Shown: in pieces, positions 25,438 to 33,977 of the stretch
How positions within the stretch are numbered: position 1 is the stretch's first letter
Layout of the letters: each line of letters opens with the position of its first letter
Origin: Paraburkholderia tagetis
GTDB lineage: Bacteria > Pseudomonadota > Gammaproteobacteria > Burkholderiales > Burkholderiaceae
Direction: 5' to 3'
Length of the DNA: 64,000 nt
NCBI RefSeq assembly: GCF_022213065.1
Contig: NZ_JAKLJA010000015.1
Span: 83,955 to 147,954, forward strand
Notes under the pieces: generated by a model
Told to the model about the DNA's origin: nothing
Database searches by the model: none
Seen by the model: only the letters and a program-made list of their open reading frames with translations
Position numbers and translations under genes: made by a program

Positions 25438-27131
25438 GCGCGCCGACGACGATCCGCGCGCTGATCGAGATGCGCGCCGCGCAGTACCCCGACAAGCCCT
25501 TTTTGCTGACGGTGCCCGACGAAGGCGCCGCCGGTGCTGCAAGTGATGCAGATGACGCCAGAGACGCCGGTGCCAATGGAAGCATCGCGAACGCGACGCT
25601 CACATTCGGCGAACTGCATGAGCGCTGCCGCGCGCTCGAAACCCGCTTTCGCGACACGGGCCTGAAGCCGGGCGACGTCGTTTCGGTGATGATGGGCAAC
25701 GGCATCCAGACCGCCACGCTGCTGCTCGGCGCGATGTACAGCGGACTGATCGCCCATCCGCTGAACCTGTTGTGCCAGCCCTCCCAACTCGCCTATATCG
25801 TCGAGCATTCGGACACGCGGATGATCTTCGCGAGCGCGCAGACGCGTGGCGCGCTCAGCGCGGCGCTTGACGCGCTGCACGAGCAGGGCAGCCCGCGCGA
25901 TATCGCGCTCGTGCGCACGGAGCCCGATGCCATCGCATTGCCGGCGCTGCCCGCGCTGGAAACGGCCGCAGAGGAGGTCGCGCCAACGTGGGCCGGCGCA
26001 GGCCATGAAACCGACGACGCGCACGCACCAGCCGAAGACGAAGACGAAGACGAAGCCGAGGCCGAGGCCGAGGCCACCGATATCGCGCTGCTGATGTACA
26101 CCTCTGGCACGACGGGCGCGCCCAAGGGCGTGCTGCTGAGCCACGAGAACCTGTACGCGAATGCGCGCAATATCAGCGCCGAGCATCGCCTGGGCGTGGA
26201 AGACCGCGTGCTGGCTTCGCTGCCGCTCTACCATATCAACGGTCTTGTCGTGACCTTGCTCGCGCCGCTCTTTCACGCGGGCTCGGTCGTGCTGACGCCG
26301 CGCTTCTCCGCCGGCACGTTCTGGCGCGACGCTGCGAGTTATGGCTGCACGTGGATCAACGTGGTGCCGACGATCGTCGCCTATCTGCTGAACGGCGACG
26401 CCCCGAACGGGCTCGATTTGTCTGCGTTGAAATTTTGCCGCAGCGCTTCCGCAGCGCTGCCCGCCGATCATCACCGCGCGTTCGAGGCGCGCTTCGGGAT
26501 CGGTGTGATCGAAACCATGGGAATGACCGAGACCGCCGCGCCGGTATTCAGCAATCCCTATGATGTTTCGCGGCGCAGGATCGGCAGCATCGGCTTGCCC
26601 TCGGGCAGCGAGGCGCGCGTGGTCGACCGGGAAGGGCGCGAGTGCGCGCCGAACCAGTGCGGCGAGATCGTGCTGCGCGGCAGCCAGATCATGCGCGGCT
26701 ACTACAAGCGCCACGACGAGACCGCGCAGGCGTTCACCGCCGATGGCTGGTTGCGCACGGGCGACCTGGGCTTTCGCGACGAAGAGGGCTATTTCTATAT
26801 CAACGGCCGCTCGAAGGAGTTGATCATCAAGGGCGGCGAGAACATCGCGCCGCGCGAGATCGACGAAGCGTTGCTACGCCATCCGGGCGTGCTCGACGTG
26901 GCTGCCGTTGGCGTACCCGACCCCGCCTACGGGCAGGAGATCGTCGCGTTCGTGGTGCCGCGCGAGGCCCATTGGCAAGGCGCACCCGATGCGGCCGAAC
27001 TGCGCGCGCATTGCCTGCGCGAACTGGGCCGCTACAAGACGCCGAAGGAAATCCGCTTCGTGAACGAGCTGCCGCGCGGCCCGTCGGGCAAGGTCCAGCG
27101 GCTCAAGCTGGTGGCGCCCGCGAGCGGCTAA
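25434..27131 (+). CDS. sauT: Sulfoacetate-CoA ligase (AMP-forming)
   Basis: The 565-residue protein is an acyl-adenylate-forming ligase. Key motifs are MYTSGTTGAPKG (phosphate loop), GMTETAAPVF, GWLRTGDLGFRDEEGYFYINGR and the C-terminal catalytic lysine region PRGPSGKVQRLK. It should activate sulfoacetate with ATP and CoA for SauS. Just before the phosphate loop (residues about 180-215) sits an insertion rich in Asp and Glu, coded by hexanucleotide repeats. A long frame upstream in the same register overlaps sauS and is not real. Confidence 0.87.
   Translation: MSAPTTIRALIEMRAAQYPDKPFLLTVPDEGAAGAASDADDARDAGANGSIANATLTFGELHERCRALETRFRDTGLKPGDVVSVMMGNGIQTATLLLGAMYSGLIAHPLNLLCQPSQLAYIVEHSDTRMIFASAQTRGALSAALDALHEQGSPRDIALVRTEPDAIALPALPALETAAEEVAPTWAGAGHETDDAHAPAEDEDEDEAEAEAEATDIALLMYTSGTTGAPKGVLLSHENLYANARNISAEHRLGVEDRVLASLPLYHINGLVVTLLAPLFHAGSVVLTPRFSAGTFWRDAASYGCTWINVVPTIVAYLLNGDAPNGLDLSALKFCRSASAALPADHHRAFEARFGIGVIETMGMTETAAPVFSNPYDVSRRRIGSIGLPSGSEARVVDREGRECAPNQCGEIVLRGSQIMRGYYKRHDETAQAFTADGWLRTGDLGFRDEEGYFYINGRSKELIIKGGENIAPREIDEALLRHPGVLDVAAVGVPDPAYGQEIVAFVVPREAHWQGAPDAAELRAHCLRELGRYKTPKEIRFVNELPRGPSGKVQRLKLVAPASG
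26034..26075. repeat. In-frame hexanucleotide repeat within sauT
   Basis: Seven 6-bp units (GAAGAC x3, GAAGCC, GAGGCC x3) encode alternating EDEDED and EAEAEAEA. They form an acidic loop directly before the ATP-binding motif of SauT. Unit count can change without shifting the frame. Confidence 0.9.
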
Positions 27132-27230
27132 GGCGTGCCTGCGCAGGCCGCTTGCCTGCCGGCAATCTCGCCGGGGCAAAACCAACGCACTAGACGCAAA
27201 CGCACAAGACAGAGTGAAACAGGAGACGAC

Positions 27231-28613
27231 ATGAAACAGCACGCGCAGCGCGTGAAGACGCGCCATATCATTCTCGCGGTCATGTGTCTGATGTACTTCA
27301 TTTCATACATCGATCGCGTAAACATTGCAGTCGCGGCACCGCTGATCCGCCACGAAATGGGCCTTACCACGGTGCAGCTTGGTCTCGTGTTTTCGGCGTT
27401 CGCTTATCCGTATGCGGCCATGCAGATTATTGGCGGCTGGCTCTCGGACAAGTACGGGCCGAAGCTCGTGCTCACCGTGCTCTCGCTGATCTGGGGCGCG
27501 GCGACGCTCGCGACGGGCTTTGCGGGCGGCGTGGCGATGCTGGTGCTGCTGCGCTTCGCGCTGGGCGTGGGCGAGGGCGGGGCGTTCCCGACCGCGACGC
27601 GCGCCTTCACATACTGGATGCCGGTGGGCGAACGCGGCTTCGCGCAGGGCATCACGCACAGCTTCGCGCGCCTTGGCGGTGCGATCACGCCGCCGCTCGT
27701 GCTCGCGGTGGTGGCCACGGGCGGCTGGCGCGACGCTTTCATTCTGCTTGGCGTCGCGAGCCTCGCGTGGACGGTGCTCTATCTGTGCATATTCACTAAC
27801 TCGCCCGAGCAGAACCGGCGCGTCACGCCGGAGGAGACCGCCGAGATCGGCTACCGGCGCGGCGACTGCGATCGCGCGAAGCGTGCACCCACGCCGTGGC
27901 GCAAGCTCGTGCATCGCATGTGGCTCGTTACGTTCGTCGACTTCTGCTATGGTTGGCTGCTGTGGGTCTACCTGACGTGGCTGCCGTCGTATCTCAAGGA
28001 GTCGCGCGGCTTCGACCTCAAGCAGCTCGCGCTTTTCACGGCGCTGCCACTGCTCGCGGGCGTGGTGGGCGACACGCTTGGCGGCGTGGTTTCGGACCGC
28101 ATCTTCAAGTGGACGGGCCGCCTGCGCTTTGCGCGCTGCTCGGTGCTGGTCACGGGCCTGGGTGGCTCGCTCGCGTTCCTGCTGCCGATGGTGTACGCCC
28201 CTAACCCGATCATGGCGGTGCTGTTTCTCTCCGCCTCGTTCTTCTTCCTCGAAATCACGAACCCGGTGCTATGGACGCTGCCGCTCGATATCGCGGGCAA
28301 GTACGCGGGCACAGCGGGCGGCATGATGAACACAGGCTTCGGTATTGCCGGCATGGTCTCGCCGGTCGTGTTCGGCTATTTGATCGAGCGTACTGGCAGC
28401 TATAACTTGCCGTTCACGATCTCGGCGGGGTTGTTGGCGCTCGGTATTGTTGCGGCGCTCTTCATCAATACGAATCGAACGGTCGAAGCCGATGAGGAAC
28501 GCGAGCGCCGTATGGGGGCGGCCGATGCCGGTGCTTTTGCTTTTCTCGATTCTATGCCGACTGTGCGGCTCGAACGGCATACTCTGCGGAGGCCGTTGAA
28601 GTGGTGGCGATAG
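27231..28613 (+). CDS. sauU: MFS transporter, probable sulfoacetate importer
   Basis: The 460-residue protein has 12 membrane helices and the major-facilitator motif GGWLSDKYGPKLV after helix 2, with YIDRVNIAVAAPLI in helix 1, typical of the anion:cation symporter family. It is the third gene of sauSTU, where SauU is the proposed sulfoacetate transporter of Cupriavidus. The ATG at 27231 follows GGAGACGAC. The last 30 residues are polar and extend beyond the final helix, ending 50 bp before palindromic element copy B. Confidence 0.85.
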   Translation: MKQHAQRVKTRHIILAVMCLMYFISYIDRVNIAVAAPLIRHEMGLTTVQLGLVFSAFAYPYAAMQIIGGWLSDKYGPKLVLTVLSLIWGAATLATGFAGGVAMLVLLRFALGVGEGGAFPTATRAFTYWMPVGERGFAQGITHSFARLGGAITPPLVLAVVATGGWRDAFILLGVASLAWTVLYLCIFTNSPEQNRRVTPEETAEIGYRRGDCDRAKRAPTPWRKLVHRMWLVTFVDFCYGWLLWVYLTWLPSYLKESRGFDLKQLALFTALPLLAGVVGDTLGGVVSDRIFKWTGRLRFARCSVLVTGLGGSLAFLLPMVYAPNPIMAVLFLSASFFFLEITNPVLWTLPLDIAGKYAGTAGGMMNTGFGIAGMVSPVVFGYLIERTGSYNLPFTISAGLLALGIVAALFINTNRTVEADEERERRMGAADAGAFAFLDSMPTVRLERHTLRRPLKWWR

Positions 28614-28662
28614 TGGGGTTGCTTTTTTTGCTTTTTTTGCGTTTTCGCGTTTTTCGCGTTTT

Positions 28663-29224
28663 CGCGTTTCCTTGTGTTCGTGTCGGTCTATTAGCGTTGC
28701 CCCTGTGCGGGGCGGCACCTACTTTTCTTTGCAGCCGCAAAGAAAAGTAGGCAAAAGAAAGCCGCTCAAACCGCTAGTATGACGCCGTCCACCACTTGCC
28801 CGTGATCGGAGCGGTTCCGGAGCGTCTGTCACCACGCGCCGTACAACGGAGTGACTAAGGGCTCATTCCTCCGGCGGCGCTACGCGCGCCGTGGGGCATA
28901 ATCCAAAACAATCAGGATGCCTGTTGATCGGTGCTGTGCATGCGCCCTCGAGTGCCCAGGCAGAACCCTTGGTTTCCCCTGTATACCCGACCGCTGCGCG
29001 CGTAGCGAGCAGCGGGATGTGCGGGCCCTTTGTCACTACGTTTGATGGTGCGGGATGACGGATGCCCCGGAACCGCTCCGATCACGGGTGAGTGGTGGAC
29101 GGCGTCACACTGGCGGTTTGAGCCGCTTTCTTTTGCCTACTTTTCTTTGCGGCTGCAAAGAAAAGTAGGTGCCGCCCCGCACAGGGGCAACGCTTGCAGA
29201 CCGACACGAAAACAAGGAAACGCG
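28663..29224. repeat. Palindromic dispersed element, copy B (562 bp, opposite orientation)
   Basis: It has the same outer ends, tip hairpins and arms as copies A and C, but the core reads in the opposite direction: the landmark that is GGATTATGCCCC in A and C appears here as its complement at 28893-28904, 320 bp from the right end. Because the arms are inverted copies of each other, a flipped core and a flipped whole element cannot be told apart. It sits between converging sauU and the dehydrogenase gene at 29265. Left of it is a run of T-rich GCGTTTT units. Confidence 0.9.
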
Positions 29225-29264
29225 CGATAGAAGGCCCGCGAAATAGAAGGCCCGCCAAATACCC

Positions 29265-30182
29265 TTAAACGCCCCCACCAAGCTTACGCAGTCTCCAAAT
29301 CAAACTAGACGTATCAAACCTGCTACCACCGAGCCGCTGCACATCGCCATAAAACTGATCAACGAGCGCGGTAACCGGCAGCGCCGCGCCATTGCGCTTC
29401 GCTTCATCCAGACAGAATCCCAGGTCCTTTCGCATCCAGTCCACCGCAAAACCGTAATCGAACTTTCCCTCCATCATCGTTTGGCCGCGGTTGCTCATCT
29501 GCCAGCTCGCCGCGGCGCCTTTGCCGATCACATCGAGCACCAGCGCCATATCGAGGCCCGCGCGCTCGCCGAAGTTGATCGCCTCGGAAAGCCCCTGAAC
29601 GACTCCGGCAACGGCGATCTGGTTGACCATCTTCGCGAGCTGGCCCGCGCCCGCTGCGCCTATCAGCGTGACGGCCACGGCGTAGTGGGCGAGCGTGGGC
29701 TCAGCGCGCGCGAAGCTCGCGGCTTCGCCGCCGCACATGATCGTGAGCTTGCCGTTCTCGGCGCCGGACTGGCCGCCCGAAACCGGTGCGTCGATGAAAT
29801 GCAGGCCGAGCGGCGCGGCGCTGGCCGAAAGCTCGCGTGCCACGTTGGCCGAGGCGGTCGTGTGGTCGACGAACACGGTGTCGCGCGCCATGCCCGCGAA
29901 TGCGCCGTCCGCGCCGAGCACGATGCTGCGCAAGTCGTCGTCGTTGCCGACGCACGCGAGCACCAGCTCGGCGCCCTGGGCCGCTTCGCGTGGTGTCGCG
30001 GCCGAGCGCCCGCCATATTCGGCGACCCATTGCGCGGCTTTGGCCGCAGTGCGGTTGTATACGGTGACGTCTAGCCCGGCCTTCGCGAGATGACCGGCCA
30101 TCGGATAGCCCATCACGCCGAGACCCAGAAACGCGACGCGGTGTACCGGATTGGGTGTGGGCGAGGTTGCGGATTGGCTCAC
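29265..30182 (-). CDS. NAD(P)-dependent beta-hydroxyacid dehydrogenase (HIBADH family)
   Basis: The 305-residue protein has the dinucleotide-binding start FLGLGVMGYPMAGHL, the substrate motif DAPVSGGQSGAENGKLTIM and the catalytic lysine in GAGQLAKMVNQ. Members reduce or oxidise 3-hydroxyisobutyrate, tartronate semialdehyde or related acids; substrate is not decidable here. I start at GTG 30182, with CGAGGAG upstream, giving VSQSATSP; the longer frame to 30257 lacks a binding site. It faces copy B and is divergent from the DUF3311/symporter genes. A link with sulfonates such as sulfolactate is possible but unsupported. Confidence 0.85.
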   Translation of the reverse strand: MSQSATSPTPNPVHRVAFLGLGVMGYPMAGHLAKAGLDVTVYNRTAAKAAQWVAEYGGRSAATPREAAQGAELVLACVGNDDDLRSIVLGADGAFAGMARDTVFVDHTTASANVARELSASAAPLGLHFIDAPVSGGQSGAENGKLTIMCGGEAASFARAEPTLAHYAVAVTLIGAAGAGQLAKMVNQIAVAGVVQGLSEAINFGERAGLDMALVLDVIGKGAAASWQMSNRGQTMMEGKFDYGFAVDWMRKDLGFCLDEAKRNGAALPVTALVDQFYGDVQRLGGSRFDTSSLIWRLRKLGGGV

Positions 30183-30384
30183 AGTGGCTCCTCGGAATGG
30201 GGAATGAAGCAAGGGGAGGGATTCATTATCGCAGCGAACTGGACTCAACGATTGCACGCAACTGGTACTAACCGCGCGTATTTTTATCCGCCCATACTCA
30301 ATTCACACAGCATAACGATCTCGGGGCCAGGCTGGCGTGTCAGGCCTTGTCGCCGGCACCCGTGACAGAACACAGGAGACAGCA

Positions 30385-30585
30385 ATGCTCAGGTATCTGA
30401 TTGGAATCGGCATCCCTTTTCTGGGCGTGATCGGCATGTTGCCCTGGGTGGCCGCACAGGACACCTATGTATTAGGCGTGCCCTTCATCTACGCGTGGAT
30501 CTTCGCGTGGTTCGGGCTGACTTCCGTGTGTCTGCTGGTCTGCTGGCGTTGCTTCGACCGGCATCGCTACGCAAACGAGGCTTGA
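30385..30585 (+). CDS. DUF3311 small membrane protein, copy 1
   Basis: The 66-residue protein has two hydrophobic helices (LIGIGIPFLGVIGMLPWVA and PFIYAWIFAWFGLTSVCLLVCW) and a short charged tail. DUF3311 proteins are regular partners of sodium:solute symporters, as here, and may be an accessory subunit. The ATG at 30385 follows an AGGAGACAGCA site. It is 63 bp before the symporter gene. Confidence 0.85.
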   Translation: MLRYLIGIGIPFLGVIGMLPWVAAQDTYVLGVPFIYAWIFAWFGLTSVCLLVCWRCFDRHRYANEA

Positions 30586-30648
30586 GCCCCTCGCCGTCTG
30601 TCGCACCGTCGCCACTGATTCCACCGTCGCCAACGCGGAGAGCTGCGC

Positions 30649-32058
30649 ATGTCCACTCTCGTTTTCTCGCTTCTGATCGCGCTTTCGCTGTATCTTGCCA
30701 TCCGCTCCCGACGCGGCCATAGCAAACAAAGCGTGCATGACTTCTTCGTTGCCTCAGGGCAGTTCGGCACCGCGTTCGTGTTCTTCCTCACAGCGGGGGA
30801 GATCTACAGCATCGGCACGATGGTGGGATTTCCGGGCGGCATTTATGCCAAGGGGCCGACCTATGGCGTCTGGTTTCTCGGCTATATTCTGCTCGCCTAT
30901 CCCGTTGGCTATTTCATCGGCCCGCGCATCTGGGAGGCCGGCAGGCGACATAACGCCATTACCCAGGCGGACCTCTTCAAAGGCCACTATCGTAGCCGCG
31001 CGCTCGAGTTGATCGTCGCGGGCTCGGCCATCCTGTTCCTGATTCCCTGGGGCCAGTTGCAGTTTACGGGCCTCGTTGCCGCGCTCAAGGGTCTTGGCTG
31101 GCACGTCCAGCCGATCTGGCTGATCGTCGTGTGCGCGGTGCTCGCTTTTACCTATATCGCCATCTCCGGTGTGCGCGCGTCCGCGTGGATCTCCGTGCTC
31201 AAGGACACCTTGATGCTGGTGGCGATCGTCATTACCGGCGTGGCCGCCGTGTCGATGGCGGGCGGCACACACGAGGTGTTCCATGCCGCGAGCAAGCATG
31301 TGAGCAACACCATGACGGCCCCGCAGTTGCGCTTTTCGATGAGCACGATGTTGTTCCAGTCGCTCGGCTTCTACATGATGCCCTTCGGCGTGCAGGGCTT
31401 CTTTACCGCGCGCGGGCCGAATACGATCCGCCGCACGCAGATCGTGATGCCGCTCTACATGGTGATGTATCCGTTTCTCGTGATGGCGGCGTACTACGCA
31501 ATCAGCGCGAACCTGAAGCTTGCCTCGCCCAACGATGCGTTCTTCGCCGCCGCGGTTCATCTGCTGCCGGACTGGCTGCTCGGTCTCGTCGCCGCAGGGG
31601 CGGCGCTCTCGGGGCTGCTCGTGCTGGCGGGCATCTGTCTCGCGATCGGGCCGATCGTCACGCGCAACCTCTTGCCGAATCTGCCCGAGTCGCGCCAGAA
31701 GCGCACCGCCAAGTTCGTGATCGTCGCGTATCTGCTGGTGTCGATCCTCACCACGCTGTTCACGCCCAACCTCATGCTCGCGCTCATCAACACGACGCTC
31801 TACGGCGTGACGCAGTTCCTGCCCGGCATGCTGATCCTGCTCGCGCAGCGCCGCGTGCGGCCCGGCGCGGTGGCGGCCGGCATCCTCTGCGGCCAGGGCC
31901 TCGCGATCGTGTGCTATGCGCTGCATATTGACTTCGGCGGCGTCAATCTGGGGCTCGTGTGTCTCGGCGTCAACGTGCTCGTGGTCTTCGTGGTGCATAT
32001 CCTGATGCGGCCATCCGGGCGGCGCTATGCGATGCCCGATCCCGTTCATCATTCATAG
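30649..32058 (+). CDS. Sodium:solute symporter family transporter, copy 1
   Basis: The 469-residue protein has about 13 membrane helices and the symporter features VHDFFVASGQFGTAFVFFLTAGEIYSIGTMVGFPG and QADLFKGHYRSRALE. It belongs to the SSS family (PanF/YhjB-like group that pairs with DUF3311) and should couple uptake of a small organic acid to sodium or proton entry. Substrate is unknown. A second, nearly identical copy follows at 32556. The downstream amidohydrolase may use the imported compound. Confidence 0.87.
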   Translation: MSTLVFSLLIALSLYLAIRSRRGHSKQSVHDFFVASGQFGTAFVFFLTAGEIYSIGTMVGFPGGIYAKGPTYGVWFLGYILLAYPVGYFIGPRIWEAGRRHNAITQADLFKGHYRSRALELIVAGSAILFLIPWGQLQFTGLVAALKGLGWHVQPIWLIVVCAVLAFTYIAISGVRASAWISVLKDTLMLVAIVITGVAAVSMAGGTHEVFHAASKHVSNTMTAPQLRFSMSTMLFQSLGFYMMPFGVQGFFTARGPNTIRRTQIVMPLYMVMYPFLVMAAYYAISANLKLASPNDAFFAAAVHLLPDWLLGLVAAGAALSGLLVLAGICLAIGPIVTRNLLPNLPESRQKRTAKFVIVAYLLVSILTTLFTPNLMLALINTTLYGVTQFLPGMLILLAQRRVRPGAVAAGILCGQGLAIVCYALHIDFGGVNLGLVCLGVNVLVVFVVHILMRPSGRRYAMPDPVHHS

Positions 32059-32213
32059 GCCAGGCCGGCGGGTTTGACTCGACCTGGACGCGATCTGGAT
32101 TCAACCTGGACTCAACGATAGTTCGCGTCTGGCACTACCGGCCCGCGTTTTTGTCCGTCAATACTCGATTCATAAGGACGGTCGTTCGGCTTTGCATGGG
32201 ACAGGAGACAACG

Positions 32214-32417
32214 ATGCTCAGGTTTTTGATCGGAATCGGACTGCCTTTTCTGGGCGTCATCGGCATGCTGCCCTGGGTGGCCGCGCAGCAGGACCGCTAT
32301 GTCTATGGCGTGCCCTTCATCTACGCGTGGATCTTCGCGTGGTTCCTGCTGACTTCCGGATGTCTCTTCATCTGCTGGCGCTGCTTCGACCGGCATCGCT
32401 ACGCGAACGAGGCTTGA
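32214..32417 (+). CDS. DUF3311 small membrane protein, copy 2
   Basis: The 67-residue protein is closely similar to the one at 30385 (LIGIGLPFLGVIGMLPWVA; FDRHRYANEA tail identical). An ACAGGAGACAACG site precedes the ATG at 32214. It precedes the second symporter by about 140 bp. Confidence 0.85.
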   Translation: MLRFLIGIGLPFLGVIGMLPWVAAQQDRYVYGVPFIYAWIFAWFLLTSGCLFICWRCFDRHRYANEA

Positions 32418-32555
32418 GGCGCTCGCCGGCGCAAACCGTGCCTCGAGCAGACTTTGAGCGGCCCTGGCCAGTGAGGTGGCCCGCCCGCTTGCCACGGTCG
32501 CGCCGCTGGTCGCGCGTCGCCACTATCCCCCTGTCGTCATTGCGGAGAGCCGCGC

Positions 32556-33959
32556 ATGTCCACTCTCGTCTTTGCCCTTCTGATTGCGTTTTCGCTGTAC
32601 CTTGCCATTCGCTCACGGCGCGGCCACGGCAAGCAGAGCGTGCACGACTTCTTCGTCGCGTCGCGGCAGTTCGGCACCGCGCTCGTGTTCTTTCTCACGG
32701 CCGGGGAGATTTACAGCATCGGCACGATGGTGGGCTTCCCGGGTGGCATCTATGCAAAGGGGCCGACTTACGGCATCTGGTTTCTCGGCTATATCCTGCT
32801 GGCCTATCCCATCGGTTATTTCATTGGCCCGCGTATTTGGGAGATCGGCAAGGAGCATAACGCCATCACCCAGGCGGATCTCTTCAAGGGCCATTACCGC
32901 AGCCGTGCGCTCGAACTGATCGTTGCGGGCTCATCCATTCTGTTCCTGATTCCCTGGGGCGAGCTGCAGTTCACGGGTCTCGTTGCGGCGCTCAAGGGTC
33001 TGGGCTGGCATGTTCAACCGCTATGGCTGATCGTCGTGTGCGCGGCGCTTGCTTTTACCTATATCGCCATTTCCGGCGTGCGCGCCTCGGCCTGGATCGC
33101 CGTGCTCAAGGACATCCTGATGCTGCTCGCCATCGTCGTCACGGGCGTGGCCGCCGCGTGGATGGCGGGCGGCACGCACGAGGTGTTCCATGCCGCGAGC
33201 CGCCAGGTGAGCAATGCGATGACGACCCCGCAACTGCGCTTCTCCATGAGCACGATGCTGTTCCAGTCGCTCGGCTTCTACATGATGCCGTTCGCGGCGC
33301 AGGGCTTCTTTACCGCGCGCGGGCCCAACACGATCCGCCGCACGCAGATCGCCATGCCGCTCTACATGCTGATGTATCCATTTCTCGTGGTGGCCTCGTA
33401 CTACGCGATCAGCGCGAACCTGAAACTCGCCTCGCCCAACGATGCGTTCTTCGCGGCGGCCGTTCACCTGCTGCCCGACTGGCTGCTCGGTCTCGTCGCC
33501 GCGGGCGCCGCGCTTTCTGGACTGCTCGTGCTGGCGGGCATCTGCCTTGCGATCGGGCCGATCGTCACGCGCAATCTCTGGCCGAACCTGCCGGAGTCGC
33601 GCCAGAAGCGCACCGCCAAATTCGTGATCGTGGCGTACCTGCTGGTGTCGATCGCCACCACGCTGCTCACGCCCAATCTCATGCTCTCGCTCATCAACAC
33701 GACTTACTATGGCATCACGCAGTTTCTGCCCGGCATGCTGCTCCTGCTCGCGCGGCGTCACGTGCGGCCCGGCGCGGTGGCGGCCGGCATCGTCTGCGGA
33801 CAGGGCCTCGCGATCGCGTGCTATGCGCTGCATATCAGCTTCGGCGGCATCAATCTGGGCCTCGTGTGCCTCGGCGTCAACGTGCTCGTGGTCTTCGTGG
33901 GGCACATCCTGACGCGCTCGTCCGGCCGCCGCTATGGCATGGATCCCGTTCACCATTGA
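32556..33959 (+). CDS. Sodium:solute symporter family transporter, copy 2
   Basis: The 467-residue protein matches the copy at 30649 along its whole length, with scattered substitutions (for example PFAAQGFF for PFGVQGFF). The same symporter motifs are intact, so both copies look functional. It is followed 18 bp later by an amidohydrolase gene, which probably shares its transcript. Two closely related transporters in tandem may give higher dosage or slightly different specificity. Confidence 0.87.
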   Translation: MSTLVFALLIAFSLYLAIRSRRGHGKQSVHDFFVASRQFGTALVFFLTAGEIYSIGTMVGFPGGIYAKGPTYGIWFLGYILLAYPIGYFIGPRIWEIGKEHNAITQADLFKGHYRSRALELIVAGSSILFLIPWGELQFTGLVAALKGLGWHVQPLWLIVVCAALAFTYIAISGVRASAWIAVLKDILMLLAIVVTGVAAAWMAGGTHEVFHAASRQVSNAMTTPQLRFSMSTMLFQSLGFYMMPFAAQGFFTARGPNTIRRTQIAMPLYMLMYPFLVVASYYAISANLKLASPNDAFFAAAVHLLPDWLLGLVAAGAALSGLLVLAGICLAIGPIVTRNLWPNLPESRQKRTAKFVIVAYLLVSIATTLLTPNLMLSLINTTYYGITQFLPGMLLLLARRHVRPGAVAAGIVCGQGLAIACYALHISFGGINLGLVCLGVNVLVVFVGHILTRSSGRRYGMDPVHH

Positions 33960-33977
33960 CAGGAATCGAGTCTTTCA

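Larger units (their letters stand above)
30385..33959 (+). repeat. Tandem duplication of a DUF3311-symporter module
   Basis: The segment 30385-32058 (small DUF3311 gene plus symporter) is repeated at 32214-33959 with the same order, similar spacing and very similar proteins. The symporters are nearly identical in sequence, differing mainly by conservative changes. The duplication is old enough for many silent differences in the DNA. Confidence 0.9.
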
